DNA from: Saccharopolyspora elongata
Lineage (GTDB): Bacteria > Actinomycetota > Actinomycetes > Mycobacteriales > Pseudonocardiaceae
Length of the DNA: 64,000 nt
Direction of reading: 5' to 3'
Assembly (NCBI RefSeq): GCF_004348985.1
Contig: NZ_SMKW01000024.1
Location: 1-64,000 of the forward strand
Shown: piece after piece, positions 19,615-27,896 of the stretch
How the letters are laid out: each line of letters starts with the position of its first letter
Numbering within the stretch: the stretch's first letter is position 1
Notes under the pieces: generated by a model
What the model was told of the DNA's origin: nothing
What the model saw: only the letters and a program-made list of their open reading frames with translations
The model's database searches: none
Position numbers and translations under genes: made by a program

Positions 19615-20625
19615 ATGGGTCGGTCCGGGCTTGCACGCAGAGCTGGTGCGATCACGTTGTCGGCATTGACGGGCCTTTCACTCGGCGCCGCACCCGCGAC
19701 CGCCGAGCCCGAGTACCGGCACTACGTGGCCCTCGGCGACTCCTTCACCTCCGCCCCGCTGGTCCCGTGGATGCGCCTCGACCCGCTGCTGTGCGGGCGC
19801 TCGACGAACAACTACCCGGCGCTGCTGGCCCGCGAGATCGGGCCGGCCGAGTTCACCGACGTCAGCTGCGGCGGCGCCGACACCACGGACATGCTCCGGG
19901 CCCAGGACTGGTACTCCGGGCCGCAGTTCGACGCCCTCGACGAGGACACGGACCTCGTCACGCTGGGCATCGGCGGCAACGACCTGGGCGTCTTCGGCGA
20001 CACCATCGCCACCTGCACGGCCCTGCGCGCCGCGGACCCGACGGGATCGCCGTGCCGCGACCACTTCGCCGATGACGACGGGGACGACCTGCTCCGCCGC
20101 ATCGAGATCACCGGGCACCGGGTCGCCGACGTCGTCGAGGGCGTCCAGGAACGCTCGCCGGACGCGAAGATCCTGGTCATCGGCTATCCGCGCATCGTGC
20201 CCGAGACGGACTACTGCCCGGACGTCCTCCCGCTGGCCGACGGCGACTACCGCTACGCCGACGAGATCGAGCTGGCGCTCAACAGCGCCATCGAGGGCGC
20301 TGCCGAGCGAACCGGCGCAACGTTCGTCGACACCTACGGGCCTTCGCTGGGCCACGACGCCTGCGCCACCGGCGGGGCGGCCTGGATCAACGGCCAGCAG
20401 CTGCGGCCGGACGCGGCGCCGTACCACCCGTTCGCATCGGCGATGGCCGCCGAAGCCAGCATCATCGCGAATGTCCTCAATGGACAAGAGCCCGATGCCG
20501 CGGAAGCCGACCGAGCCGCGACCCGAGCCGCCGAAGAGGCCAAGGCCCAAGCGGAACAGGCCAGCCCGCAGGAAAAGGCGGCCCGGAGCGAAGTCGCCGA
20601 GCACCTGGCCACCGTCGAGGACTGA
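19615..20625 (+). CDS. secreted SGNH/GDSL hydrolase
   Basis: This 336-residue protein has a signal peptide (RRAGA..., hydrophobic core, cut near ATA-EPEY at residue 30). SGNH blocks are present: GDSF with Ser nucleophile at about residue 43, the Gly of SCGGAD, GGND, and the C-terminal DAAPYHPF giving the Asp/His pair. Paired Cys residues suggest disulfides, as in the Streptomyces SGNH lipase family. The last 45 residues are an Ala/Glu-rich helix not needed for catalysis. The substrate is probably a lipid or ester outside the cell. Confidence 0.88.
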   Translation: MGRSGLARRAGAITLSALTGLSLGAAPATAEPEYRHYVALGDSFTSAPLVPWMRLDPLLCGRSTNNYPALLAREIGPAEFTDVSCGGADTTDMLRAQDWYSGPQFDALDEDTDLVTLGIGGNDLGVFGDTIATCTALRAADPTGSPCRDHFADDDGDDLLRRIEITGHRVADVVEGVQERSPDAKILVIGYPRIVPETDYCPDVLPLADGDYRYADEIELALNSAIEGAAERTGATFVDTYGPSLGHDACATGGAAWINGQQLRPDAAPYHPFASAMAAEASIIANVLNGQEPDAAEADRAATRAAEEAKAQAEQASPQEKAARSEVAEHLATVED

Positions 20626-20630
20626 GGTGT

Positions 20631-20672
20631 CGTGAGGGCTTTTGGCCGCTATGGCGACCATAATCCCTCACG
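20631..20672. terminator. hairpin after SGNH hydrolase
   Basis: CGTGAGGG (20631-20638) and CCCTCACG (20665-20672) are complementary, with a partly symmetric interior (TGGCCGC...GCGACCA). The same lead-in CTGAGGTGTCGTGAG also occurs at about 24935-24949. Confidence 0.5.
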
Positions 20673-20699
20673 AGCCTTGACCAGCAGAAACTGCACTGA

Positions 20700-20853
20700 T
20701 CAGCGGTCGCACCGACCGGACTTAGCAGCGGCGATGAAGCTCCCCCACTGCCCTGCCGGCACGATCAAGGCACCGCCAGCCCGATCCTTCGTGTCCCGCA
20801 CCCCAATGTGCCCAACCCTCACAGCCACCTCAACGCAGTTGCCGCCGCCACTT
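20700..20853 (-). pseudogene. 5'-truncated DUF397 gene
   Basis: Reading from the minus strand, the peptide SGGGNCVEVAVRVGHIGVRD then TKDRAGGALIVPAGQWGSFI ends at a stop at 20700-20702. It matches the intact DUF397 protein at 23124-23327 almost residue for residue but lacks the first 20 or so residues. The homology begins right at the stop codon of the NB-ARC gene. No start codon or ribosome site serves it. It looks like the leftover of a duplication that flanked the NB-ARC gene. Confidence 0.7.
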
Positions 20854-20854
20854 C

Positions 20855-23047
20855 TCAGCACGAGTCCAGTTCCTGCCGCACGGAATCGGCTTCGGCATCA
20901 CCGAGTTCCTCGAAGATCGTGAACGCTTTTTCCCAGTGAGCGCGGGCCTGCTCGCGGTCACCGGCGGCGCACTGGGCTCTGCCCAAGTCTCTGAGGCTCT
21001 GTCCTTCGCCTCGCCGATACCCGATTCCTTGACGTATTCGGAGCGCCTCTCGGTACATGAGCAAGGCCGTGGCCGGCTCGTCCAAAGCGAGGTGCAGCTC
21101 ACCGAGCTCGTTCAAGATGTACGACTCTCCATACACCTCGCCGACTTCTCGGTAGAGGGTCAACGCATCGCTGAAGTGCGAACGTGCTTTCTCGTGTTCG
21201 CGTAGTCCCATGTACGCCACGCCGAGGCAGCCGTTTCCGTAACCTCGCCCGTTGAGGTCCCCTACCTCTTCCTGCAACTCAAGGCCTCGTTCGGCCATCG
21301 CCAGCGCTACGTCGTGCCGGTCGAGGACGCTGCTCGACTCACTGCCGATCAAAAGGGACATGGCGGCGTGATAGTGGTCATCGGCCTGCTCGAAGAGCTC
21401 ACGCGCCAAACCGCGGTAAAACACGACCTTCTCGTGCTGCTTCGCTTCGAAGTAAGCGATCGCGAGGCCATGCAACAGCTGCGCCTCGGCCCGCCGGTCT
21501 CCAAGCTCACGCACGGCTTCCAACGCCAGCTCGAAGTTCCTGATCCACTCAGCCAAGTACCCGCGAAGCCGAAAGAAGTAGAACAACGTGAACGCCAGGC
21601 TCCACGCGTGGGCCCGGAAGCCTCGCCGATGCGCCTGCCCGATGCCGGCAGTTAGATTTGCATACTCCTCCTCCCACCAGCCGAGCATTCGATCTTCACT
21701 GTCAAAGGCGATTCCAATCACATTCGATGGCGGCAGTGCAAGAGCAAACTTGCGCGAGTGTCCGACTAGGTGACGGTCGATCAAGTGGCTCGTACGAAGG
21801 TAGTGGTCAAGCAGTCGACGGATGGCGGCATCGCGGTCCGGAGCAGCTTCGTCTGCGGCTGCGCACTCGGCAGCATAGGCGCGGAGCAAGTCGTGGAATC
21901 GGTAGCGGCCTGGTTCGTGCTGGTCGAGAAGGCTGGCGTGCGACAGTTCAGCAAGTAAGGCACGAGTTTCGCGGTGCGAGCGTCCAGCCAGGTCCGCTGC
22001 GGCCCGGAGGCTGATATCCGGCCCTGTCGGCAGGCCGAGCAGGCGGAACAGACGTGCCGCCTCAGGCGAGAGCGAGCGGTAGGACCAGGAGAAAACCGAG
22101 CGCAAGCCGGTTACCCCGCCCGCATCCAAGGCGTCGAGTCGTTCCCGCTCGTCCTGCAACTGCGAAACTATTTCGATCAGTGGGAAGTCCGGGTTCTCGA
22201 CTGCTCGGGCCGCAGCGATCCCTAGTGCGAGCGGGAGCCCTGCGCAGTGCCGGATGAGGTCACGCACCGCCTCGTGCTCTACTGCCACCCGCTGATCGCC
22301 GAGGTACGAAGCCAGCATCAGCTCTGCTTCATCCGCTGTCAGGACGTCCAGGGAAATACGACTCGCGCCCTCCCGAACGACCAACTCATGCAGCCGATTC
22401 CGGCTGGTGACCAGCACCAAGCAACTCGGACTGCTGGGAAGCAGGGGCCGGACCTGCTCGGCTGTGCGAGCGTTGTCGAGCAGGATAAGCATTTGCTTTC
22501 GGTGCACCAGACTACGGAACAGCCCCGCACGAGCTTCCAAGCCCTGAGGCACTCGTTCCGTCGGAACCCCCAAAGCGATCAGGAAAGAGCCCAAGGCGTC
22601 GGTGGAATCTACGGGCTCGGCGACCGGGTCGAAGCCCCGTAGGTTCACGTAGAGGTCACCGTCCGGAAACCGATCCCTCATGCGGTGCGCCCAGTGCACG
22701 GCCAACGTCGACTTGCCGACTCCCGCAACCCCATCAACCGTCGAGATCAGCACGAAACCATCGCTGGTCGCGCCACCGAGCAGCGTCGTCAGCACGTCTT
22801 GTTCCACCGCCCGATTCACGAAGTGACGGGCCGCTACCGGCAATTGCCGAGGTACCAGCTTTTCCTCAGGCGCATGGTGGAAGTACACGTCGCCGTGAAT
22901 CTGACCGGCTTGCACGCTGTGCCCACCGATCTGGGCAGCCGACTCGTTGTGCACTCCGTCGCCCGCGGTCACCAGTCCCCCCAGATCGTTGATCAATTCA
23001 GCCAGAGTGGCAGATCCCGCGCCAAGCCCGCTACCGCCGATGGGCAT
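20855..23047 (-). CDS. NB-ARC/STAND ATPase with TPR repeats
   Basis: This 730-residue protein starts at the ATG at 23045-23047. A short N-terminal segment with the IHGDVYFH motif precedes the NB-ARC ATPase. The Walker A motif GVAGVGKSTLA lies at about 105-115, followed by MLILLDNA (Walker B), LVLVTSRNRL and GLPLALGIAAAR. A winged-helix region (about 320-400) is followed by TPR repeats from about 490 to the end. Unlike SARP regulators it lacks a BTAD or HTH domain at the N-terminus. STAND proteins act as ATP-gated switches in signalling or defence. It is the last intact gene of an XRE-DUF397-NB-ARC unit on the minus strand. Confidence 0.85.
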   Translation of the reverse strand: MPIGGSGLGAGSATLAELINDLGGLVTAGDGVHNESAAQIGGHSVQAGQIHGDVYFHHAPEEKLVPRQLPVAARHFVNRAVEQDVLTTLLGGATSDGFVLISTVDGVAGVGKSTLAVHWAHRMRDRFPDGDLYVNLRGFDPVAEPVDSTDALGSFLIALGVPTERVPQGLEARAGLFRSLVHRKQMLILLDNARTAEQVRPLLPSSPSCLVLVTSRNRLHELVVREGASRISLDVLTADEAELMLASYLGDQRVAVEHEAVRDLIRHCAGLPLALGIAAARAVENPDFPLIEIVSQLQDERERLDALDAGGVTGLRSVFSWSYRSLSPEAARLFRLLGLPTGPDISLRAAADLAGRSHRETRALLAELSHASLLDQHEPGRYRFHDLLRAYAAECAAADEAAPDRDAAIRRLLDHYLRTSHLIDRHLVGHSRKFALALPPSNVIGIAFDSEDRMLGWWEEEYANLTAGIGQAHRRGFRAHAWSLAFTLFYFFRLRGYLAEWIRNFELALEAVRELGDRRAEAQLLHGLAIAYFEAKQHEKVVFYRGLARELFEQADDHYHAAMSLLIGSESSSVLDRHDVALAMAERGLELQEEVGDLNGRGYGNGCLGVAYMGLREHEKARSHFSDALTLYREVGEVYGESYILNELGELHLALDEPATALLMYREALRIRQGIGYRRGEGQSLRDLGRAQCAAGDREQARAHWEKAFTIFEELGDAEADSVRQELDSC

Positions 23048-23123
23048 GGCGCCATCACGGTTGCTGCAAATGCGGCGGAGGCCGTTGCGCTGCCGCTATC
23101 TGATCGCGGACAACATCGTCGCT

Positions 23124-23327
23124 TCAGAGCTCGTAATGGGCGGACTTCACGGCAGCGATGAAGCTCCGCCACTGGAGTACTGACACGATCAAGGCACCGC
23201 CGGCCCGATCCTTCGTGTCCCGCACCCCAATGCGCTCAACCCCCACTGCTACCTCAACGCAGTTGCCGTTACCGCCGCTGTAGCTGCTCGTAATCCAACG
23301 CGCCCCGGCTAACTCGGCCGTTGACAT
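23124..23327 (-). CDS. DUF397 protein (partner of XRE regulator)
   Basis: This 67-residue protein has the family signature: ARWITSSYSGGNGNCVEVA, then IGVRDTKDRAGGALIVS, then QWRSFIAAVKS. GAGGGG precedes the ATG at 23325-23327. DUF397 proteins of actinomycetes are small partners encoded beside XRE-DUF5753 regulators, and several such pairs control development or act like toxin-antitoxin modules. It lies 17 bases downstream of the XRE gene. A truncated copy is at 20700. Confidence 0.92.
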   Translation of the reverse strand: MSTAELAGARWITSSYSGGNGNCVEVAVGVERIGVRDTKDRAGGALIVSVLQWRSFIAAVKSAHYEL

Positions 23328-23344
23328 GACAGCCCCTCTCCTGA

Positions 23345-24187
23345 TCAGTCACGCCCCAGCGATTCGATGAACCGCACCGAATCGGCTGGCGACAACGCGA
23401 CTTCCCGCAGGTTCTCGGCTGCCATGTTATATCCGCGCATGCGTTCTTGATCATGAATGTAGACGGCATCGTCCTGGAGCTCGACGTACCCGACGGAGTG
23501 CGCGTGATCGAAGCCCAGGATCGCGAAGGCTCCGGTGAAACCGCTGTGGATACCGTCTTCCGGGCGCAGGATCTGCAGTTCGACATTCGGCAACGCCGCC
23601 AACCGAATCAGGTGCCGGTACTGATCTTGCAGGACTTCGGGATCACCGACGTCGAGACGCAGCGCAGCTTCTCCCACGACGACAGCAAGTTCCAGCGGCT
23701 CCGAATCGGTCAGCACCGCCGCCCTCGCCTGGCGGAACGCCACGAATCGGTCAACATGATCCGGGCGCACCCGAGGCGTAGCAGACGTGACAGCACGCGC
23801 ATACGCCTCCGTCTGCAACAGCCCCGGCACGAACACGGGTTCATAGAGGAACTCGTGCGAAGCTTGACCTTCCAACCCGACGAAGGACTGGAACCAGGCC
23901 GCGGTGACATCGTTCCAGGGCGACCACCACGCACGTTGGTCATCCCGCTCCGCCAACTGCGAGAGCCTTTGCACGACATCGTCCGGCGCGCCGTAGTACC
24001 TCAGCAAGGCCGCTACTTCGTCGGGCTGCTGCCGATTCCGCCCGCTTTCAAGGTGGTTGATCTTCCCCGCCGTACAACCGATCGCCTCCGCCGCAGCGAC
24101 AGCAGGCCGGTTCGCCAACTGCCGATAGTGCCGAAGCTCAACGCCGATAAGCCATCGCTGAGCTGCCGGATCAGTCCACTGCGCCAC
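23345..24187 (-). CDS. XRE-family regulator with DUF5753 domain
   Basis: This 280-residue protein starts at the GTG at 24185-24187, chosen for GAGGGAG upstream and the typical family length; an upstream in-frame extension is unconserved in look. The N-terminal HTH covers AVAAAEAIGCTAGKINHLES at about 28-60. The DUF5753 ligand- or protein-binding part includes EPVFVPGLLQTEAYARAV and the C-terminal SVGYVELQDDAVYI. It pairs with the DUF397 gene and probably autoregulates the unit from the gap at 24188-24327. Confidence 0.9.
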   Translation of the reverse strand: MAQWTDPAAQRWLIGVELRHYRQLANRPAVAAAEAIGCTAGKINHLESGRNRQQPDEVAALLRYYGAPDDVVQRLSQLAERDDQRAWWSPWNDVTAAWFQSFVGLEGQASHEFLYEPVFVPGLLQTEAYARAVTSATPRVRPDHVDRFVAFRQARAAVLTDSEPLELAVVVGEAALRLDVGDPEVLQDQYRHLIRLAALPNVELQILRPEDGIHSGFTGAFAILGFDHAHSVGYVELQDDAVYIHDQERMRGYNMAAENLREVALSPADSVRFIESLGRD

Positions 24188-24327
24188 GGTTCGACTCCCT
24201 CTTGAGCGGATACCAACAGTGTGCACGCCGCTACTCCGAGCAACTCCACTCGATCGAAGTATAGACCTCAGTAAATTCCTACGTCGATCATTAGGAAGCA
24301 AGCGTTGATCGGATGGAAGGAGTCGAG

Positions 24328-24549
24328 ATGTTGCCTGGTGGCGCGAAAATCGGGCGGTGGCAGCCGGTCATCAGTGGTCGGCACGCCTTCGATTCGGCTG
24401 CGCGGAACGCGGAGCCTGGGCTGGCCGTCAACGCGTTGTGCGGCGTCGAGGTCAGCACCGACGAATTGCAGCGGATCGCGCCGGAGATCGCCTGGATACG
24501 CGAGGACACCTGCATGGCGTGCTGGCAGGTCCTCGCATCCCTCCAGTAG
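24328..24549 (+). CDS. small Cys-containing (zinc-finger-like) protein
   Basis: This 73-residue protein has AAGGAG six bases before the ATG at 24328. It reads GRWQPVISGRHAFDS early, ALCGVEV in the middle and DTCMACWQVLASL at the end. A lone Cys followed later by CxxCW resembles small zinc-binding proteins found beside XRE/DUF397 genes in actinomycetes. It is divergent from the XRE gene. No function known. Confidence 0.65.
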   Translation: MLPGGAKIGRWQPVISGRHAFDSAARNAEPGLAVNALCGVEVSTDELQRIAPEIAWIREDTCMACWQVLASLQ

Positions 24550-24589
24550 TGCTCAACCGCAACCGGATTCGACGGCGAAAGGGTTCACC

Positions 24590-24793
24590 ATGTTCTGGCT
24601 CCAGCTCGCGACGCTCGTGCTGATCAACGTCCTCGTCTTCGGCATGGTGTTCTCGCGGTTACCCCGGGCTCGGCACAGCGGCGGCGAGAGCGACTACACG
24701 GTCTGGCACCTGATCGCACAGGTCGAGGCGGAACGTCAAGCGGCGCAAGAGGAATCCGGCACCGGGCGACATCGCCTTCGCGAGCCGACCTAG
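24590..24793 (+). CDS. small single-TM protein
   Basis: This is a 67-residue protein starting at the ATG at 24590. The N-terminal helix LQLATLVLINVLVFGMVFS spans the membrane. The remaining 40 residues are polar, with a charged helix (IAQVEAERQAAQEE). It lies 40 bases after the Cys-containing gene and is probably co-transcribed. No family recognised. Confidence 0.55.
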   Translation: MFWLQLATLVLINVLVFGMVFSRLPRARHSGGESDYTVWHLIAQVEAERQAAQEESGTGRHRLREPT

Positions 24794-24884
24794 CGCCCTG
24801 AAGCCGGACCGGTGCAACCTCCCCCGACCCCGGCACCGGTCCGTCAGTGGCCGGGCGCACCGCCCCCTCCCCGCGCCCGGCCAC

Positions 24885-24920
24885 GGGCACCCGTGACCGA
24901 CCAACCGGTCACGGGTGCCC
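24885..24920. terminator. hairpin repeated from 2595
   Basis: GGGCACCCGTGACC (24885-24898) pairs perfectly with 24907-24920. The stem is the same sequence as that at 2595-2635, with a different loop. Confidence 0.7.
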
Positions 24921-25062
24921 CTCGCCTCGTCAGCTGAGGTGTCGTGAGCACAAAAGCCGGTGCCTACCGGAATTCACACTCGCACACCGGGAACCCCACC
25001 TCGCTCGACCACCCCCCACGACGCCGCCCCGGAAGTCCTCGCCTCGGTCCTCGAGCAGTTCT

Positions 25063-25638
25063 TCACCTGGGGTCCGGTGGTAGGTGGACCGTCATGATCA
25101 GGTTGCAGGTTTCGGCGCCCGCGCCGCGGTAGGCGTGCGGGGCGTCGCCGTCGAACGTCGCGGTCTGCCCGGCTTCGACGATGTGCTCCTCGCCGTCCAC
25201 CACGAGGGTCATCCGGCCGGCGGTGACGCTGACGGTCTCCACGACTCCGGCCTGGTGCGGGTGGCTGGGGTACTCCTCGCCCGGCTCCAGGCGCCAGCGC
25301 CAGACCTCGACGGGGGCCGGGCCCGAGGTCGTCAGGACGAGCCGTCCCTCGCCGCCCCGCTCCCCGGTCCACAGCGGCGCCACGTCGTCGGAGGCCACGA
25401 CGCGGACGCGGCCCTCGGGCGGCCCCTGCATCAGGGCGGACACCGAGATTCCGAGGGTGTCGGCCAGCCGGACCAGGGTGGCCAGGTTGGGGTTGCCCTG
25501 GGCTTTCTCCAGCCCCACCAGGGCGCCCTTGCTGACCTGGGCGCGCCTGCCGAGCTCCTCCAGGGACAGCCCCGCGCGGACGCGGGCCGCCCGGACGTTG
25601 TGCGCGACCGTCCGCAGGGCTGCGGCCGTCTCGGTCAT
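25063..25638 (-). CDS. XRE-cupin transcriptional regulator
   Basis: This is a 191-residue protein from the ATG at 25636-25638. It combines an N-terminal HTH (LSLEELGRRAQVSKGALVGL, about 23-45) and a C-terminal cupin (EYPSHPHQAGVVETVSVTAG, then the second strand set ending in CNLIMTVH). This architecture senses a small molecule through the cupin barrel. It is divergent from an EamA exporter, so it likely controls export of its ligand. The two genes share a gap with repeated TTCCAATGAA elements. Confidence 0.9.
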   Translation of the reverse strand: MTETAAALRTVAHNVRAARVRAGLSLEELGRRAQVSKGALVGLEKAQGNPNLATLVRLADTLGISVSALMQGPPEGRVRVVASDDVAPLWTGERGGEGRLVLTTSGPAPVEVWRWRLEPGEEYPSHPHQAGVVETVSVTAGRMTLVVDGEEHIVEAGQTATFDGDAPHAYRGAGAETCNLIMTVHLPPDPR

Positions 25639-25665
25639 CTGAGCACCATCCTCGGGGCTGGACCA

Positions 25666-25738
25666 TTCCAATGAACTTCGCGGTCGGTCGATTGAGCCCG
25701 ACGGTCAATCTGTTGTACCGTGTAGTCGTTCCAATGAA
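25666..25738. promoter_or_regulatory. direct TTCCAATGAA repeats in divergent promoter
   Basis: TTCCAATGAA occurs at 25666-25675 and 25729-25738, one copy close to each divergent gene. This is a candidate operator for the XRE-cupin regulator. Confidence 0.45.
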
Positions 25739-25755
25739 ATGGTAGGGGATTCGCC

Positions 25756-26592
25756 GTGTTCGCTCTGCTGCTGGCCGTCGGCAGCTCGCTCGCTTACGGG
25801 TGCGCCGATTTCCTCGGCGGCCTCGGCGCCCGCAAGGCTCATGTGCTGCGCACCGTGATGATCGCGGCCCCGGCCAGCCTCGCGGTCGAACTGCTCCTGT
25901 GGCCGCTGCTCGGCGCCTCGTTCAGCACCGCGACCTTCGCCTGGGGTGCGGCCTCGGGGGTCGCCTCGGCCGCCGCGTTCGCCCTGCTCTACCGCACCCT
26001 GGCGATCGGCCCGATGAACGTGCTGTCGCCCGTGACCGCGCTGGTGTCGGCCGCGTTGCCCGTCGGCGTGGGGCTGCTGCAGGGCGAGCACCTGGCCGCC
26101 GCCGGAATGGTCGGCCTGCCGCTCGCGCTGGTGGCGGTGGTGCTGGTCAGCGCCGGGCACGGCGCGAGGTCGTCACGCCCTTCGCGCACTGCGCTGCTGC
26201 TGGCTTTCGGCGCGGGCACCGCCATTGCGCTCCAGCTGATCTTCTTGCACCAGGCACCATCCGACAGCGGGGTGGCTCCGCTGATCGTGGGGCGCGCGGT
26301 CTCGTCGGCCACCGTCCTGGCCGCGGCGGGGCTGATGCGCCGCAGGCTGGGGCCGGAGCGGCCCGCGTACGCGATATCGGCGGCCGCGGGCGCGCTGGAC
26401 TCGGTGGCGAACCTGCTGTTCCTGCTGGCCGCCCGGAGCGGGGACCTCGCCGTCGTCGCGGTGATCGTCGCTCTCTACCCGGCCGGCACCATCTTGCTCG
26501 CCCGCGGCGTGGTCGCCGAGCGGATCCACCGCGGCCAGCTCGTCGGCCTGGGCACCGCAGCCGTCGCCGTCAGCCTCCTCGCCCTGACCTGA
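25756..26592 (+). CDS. EamA/DMT-family transporter
   Basis: This 278-residue protein has ten predicted membrane helices in two five-helix halves, as in drug/metabolite transporters. Its family-like stretches are FALLYRTLAIGPMNVLSPVTAL (helices 3-4) and NLLFLLAARSGDLAVVAVIVALYP in the second half. GTG start at 25756. It probably exports a metabolite under control of the divergent XRE-cupin gene. The substrate is unknown. Confidence 0.88.
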   Translation: MFALLLAVGSSLAYGCADFLGGLGARKAHVLRTVMIAAPASLAVELLLWPLLGASFSTATFAWGAASGVASAAAFALLYRTLAIGPMNVLSPVTALVSAALPVGVGLLQGEHLAAAGMVGLPLALVAVVLVSAGHGARSSRPSRTALLLAFGAGTAIALQLIFLHQAPSDSGVAPLIVGRAVSSATVLAAAGLMRRRLGPERPAYAISAAAGALDSVANLLFLLAARSGDLAVVAVIVALYPAGTILLARGVVAERIHRGQLVGLGTAAVAVSLLALT

Positions 26593-26630
26593 CCAAGCCC
26601 ACCACCGCACGCAGGAAAGAAACGGAGCCC

Positions 26631-27338
26631 ATGCCCGCCTTCCGCCTCGCCCCCGCCATCGCAGACGCCTTCCCCGACACCCGCATCGCCCTGGTCACCG
26701 CCACCGGCCTGCGCGGCCGCGAACCCTGGCCCCGCACCGCCGGCGCCTTGGAGGAACTGGAACGACAGCTCGCCGACGGCACCTGGCACCCCGCTGACGA
26801 GACCGACCCCCGCATCGAGGCATGGCACACCGCCTACCGCGCCTTCGGCACCAACCCCCGTCGCACCCGCCCCAGCGTCGACGCGCTCGGCCGCCGCCTG
26901 TCCAAGAGGGGAACACTGCCGCGCATCAACCCGGCCGTCGACTCCTACAACGCCGTCTCCGTCCACCGCGGCCTGCCCGCCGGCGCCTTCGACCTGGACC
27001 ACGTCACCGGCGACGTCGTCATCCGCCACGCGGACGGCACCGAATCCTTCACCCCGCTCGGCGAACCCGACGTCATCGAGACCCCCAAGCCCGGCGAGGT
27101 CATCTACGCGGACACCACCGGCGTCCTGACCCGCCACTGGAACCACCGCGACGCCCACCGCACCCGCGTCACCGAGGACTCCGCACGCGTCGCCTTCGTC
27201 CTCGAAACCCTCCACGCCACCCGGGACGGCCACCTCCTCGAAGCCGCAGTGGACGAGCTGTGCACCCTGCTCGCCCCGCACACCGAACAGACCGCCGTGC
27301 ACCACCTCAGCCCTGCACAACCCCAGGCCATCGCTTGA
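26631..27338 (+). CDS. B3/B4 tRNA-binding-domain protein
   Basis: This 235-residue soluble protein starts at the ATG at 26631, 38 bases after the EamA stop codon. It has the B3/B4 fold otherwise found in phenylalanyl-tRNA synthetase beta: IEAWHTAYRAFGTNPRRTRP, then INPAVDSYNAVSVHRGLPAG, then PGEVIYADTTGVLTRHWNHR. Stand-alone B3/B4 proteins are thought to act on mischarged tRNA or in amino-acid metabolism. Its coupling to an EamA exporter fits amino-acid export or a related detoxification role. That link is inferred. Confidence 0.85.
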   Translation: MPAFRLAPAIADAFPDTRIALVTATGLRGREPWPRTAGALEELERQLADGTWHPADETDPRIEAWHTAYRAFGTNPRRTRPSVDALGRRLSKRGTLPRINPAVDSYNAVSVHRGLPAGAFDLDHVTGDVVIRHADGTESFTPLGEPDVIETPKPGEVIYADTTGVLTRHWNHRDAHRTRVTEDSARVAFVLETLHATRDGHLLEAAVDELCTLLAPHTEQTAVHHLSPAQPQAIA

Positions 27339-27380
27339 GGCCAGCGCGGAGAACGTCCCCCGCCGTGGTTCTCACCGGCT

Positions 27381-27533
27381 GTGCCCTGCGTGGACACCAG
27401 CCGCACCACCCCGGCACAACGCCGCATGCTCCACACCGAACGCGACCGGCTGGCGACCAAGGTCGACGAGATGACGCGCGCGCTGCACCGGCTCGACGAG
27501 CTCATCTCCACCGCCGATCACCTCCGCGACTGA
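27381..27533 (+). pseudogene. MerR C-terminal helix remnant or small ORF
   Basis: A 50-codon frame from the GTG at 27381 (or ATG at 27426) reads RRMLHTERDRLATKVDEMTR, then a second helix LHRLDELISTADHLRD. It looks like the antiparallel coiled coil that ends MerR regulators. No HTH precedes it. Codon bias is good, and the stop directly abuts the convergent DoxX gene. It may be the 3' remainder of a lost MerR gene. Confidence 0.35.
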
Positions 27534-27884
27534 TCACCCGGCGATCGCGAGGGCCAGCGACGCGACGGCCATGGCTAGGAAGACTCCCGGGGCCGCGATG
27601 GTGTTGATCTGCCGGGCGCGCACGTGGGCGACGATCGCGCCCACGTAGAACGCGACGAGCCCGATCGCGGCCGCGACGCCGATGGCCTGGAATCCGAGCA
27701 GGCCCAGCAGGAGTCCCACCGCGCCGGCCGCCTTGAGCGTTCCCAGCATCGGCAGCCACGATCTCGGGACGTCCACCTTGGCCGAGTTGGCGAGGACGAA
27801 GTCCGCCTTCGCCAGGTCCGCGATGGCGATCCCGGCGTTCGCCGCGATGGTGACGGCCGTGACGACGACATAGGTGATGAACAT
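27534..27884 (-). CDS. DoxX family membrane protein
   Basis: This 116-residue four-helix membrane protein of the DoxX type has GTLKAAGAVGLLLGLLGF in the third segment and the family's FYVGAIVAHVRAR. GGAGA precedes the ATG at 27884. It starts 12 bases after the sigma-factor gene, so the two form an operon. Related DoxX proteins take part in redox and thiol stress responses. That role is inferred here. Confidence 0.85.
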   Translation of the reverse strand: MFITYVVVTAVTIAANAGIAIADLAKADFVLANSAKVDVPRSWLPMLGTLKAAGAVGLLLGLLGFQAIGVAAAIGLVAFYVGAIVAHVRARQINTIAAPGVFLAMAVASLALAIAG

Positions 27885-27896
27885 GGTTTCTCCTCG

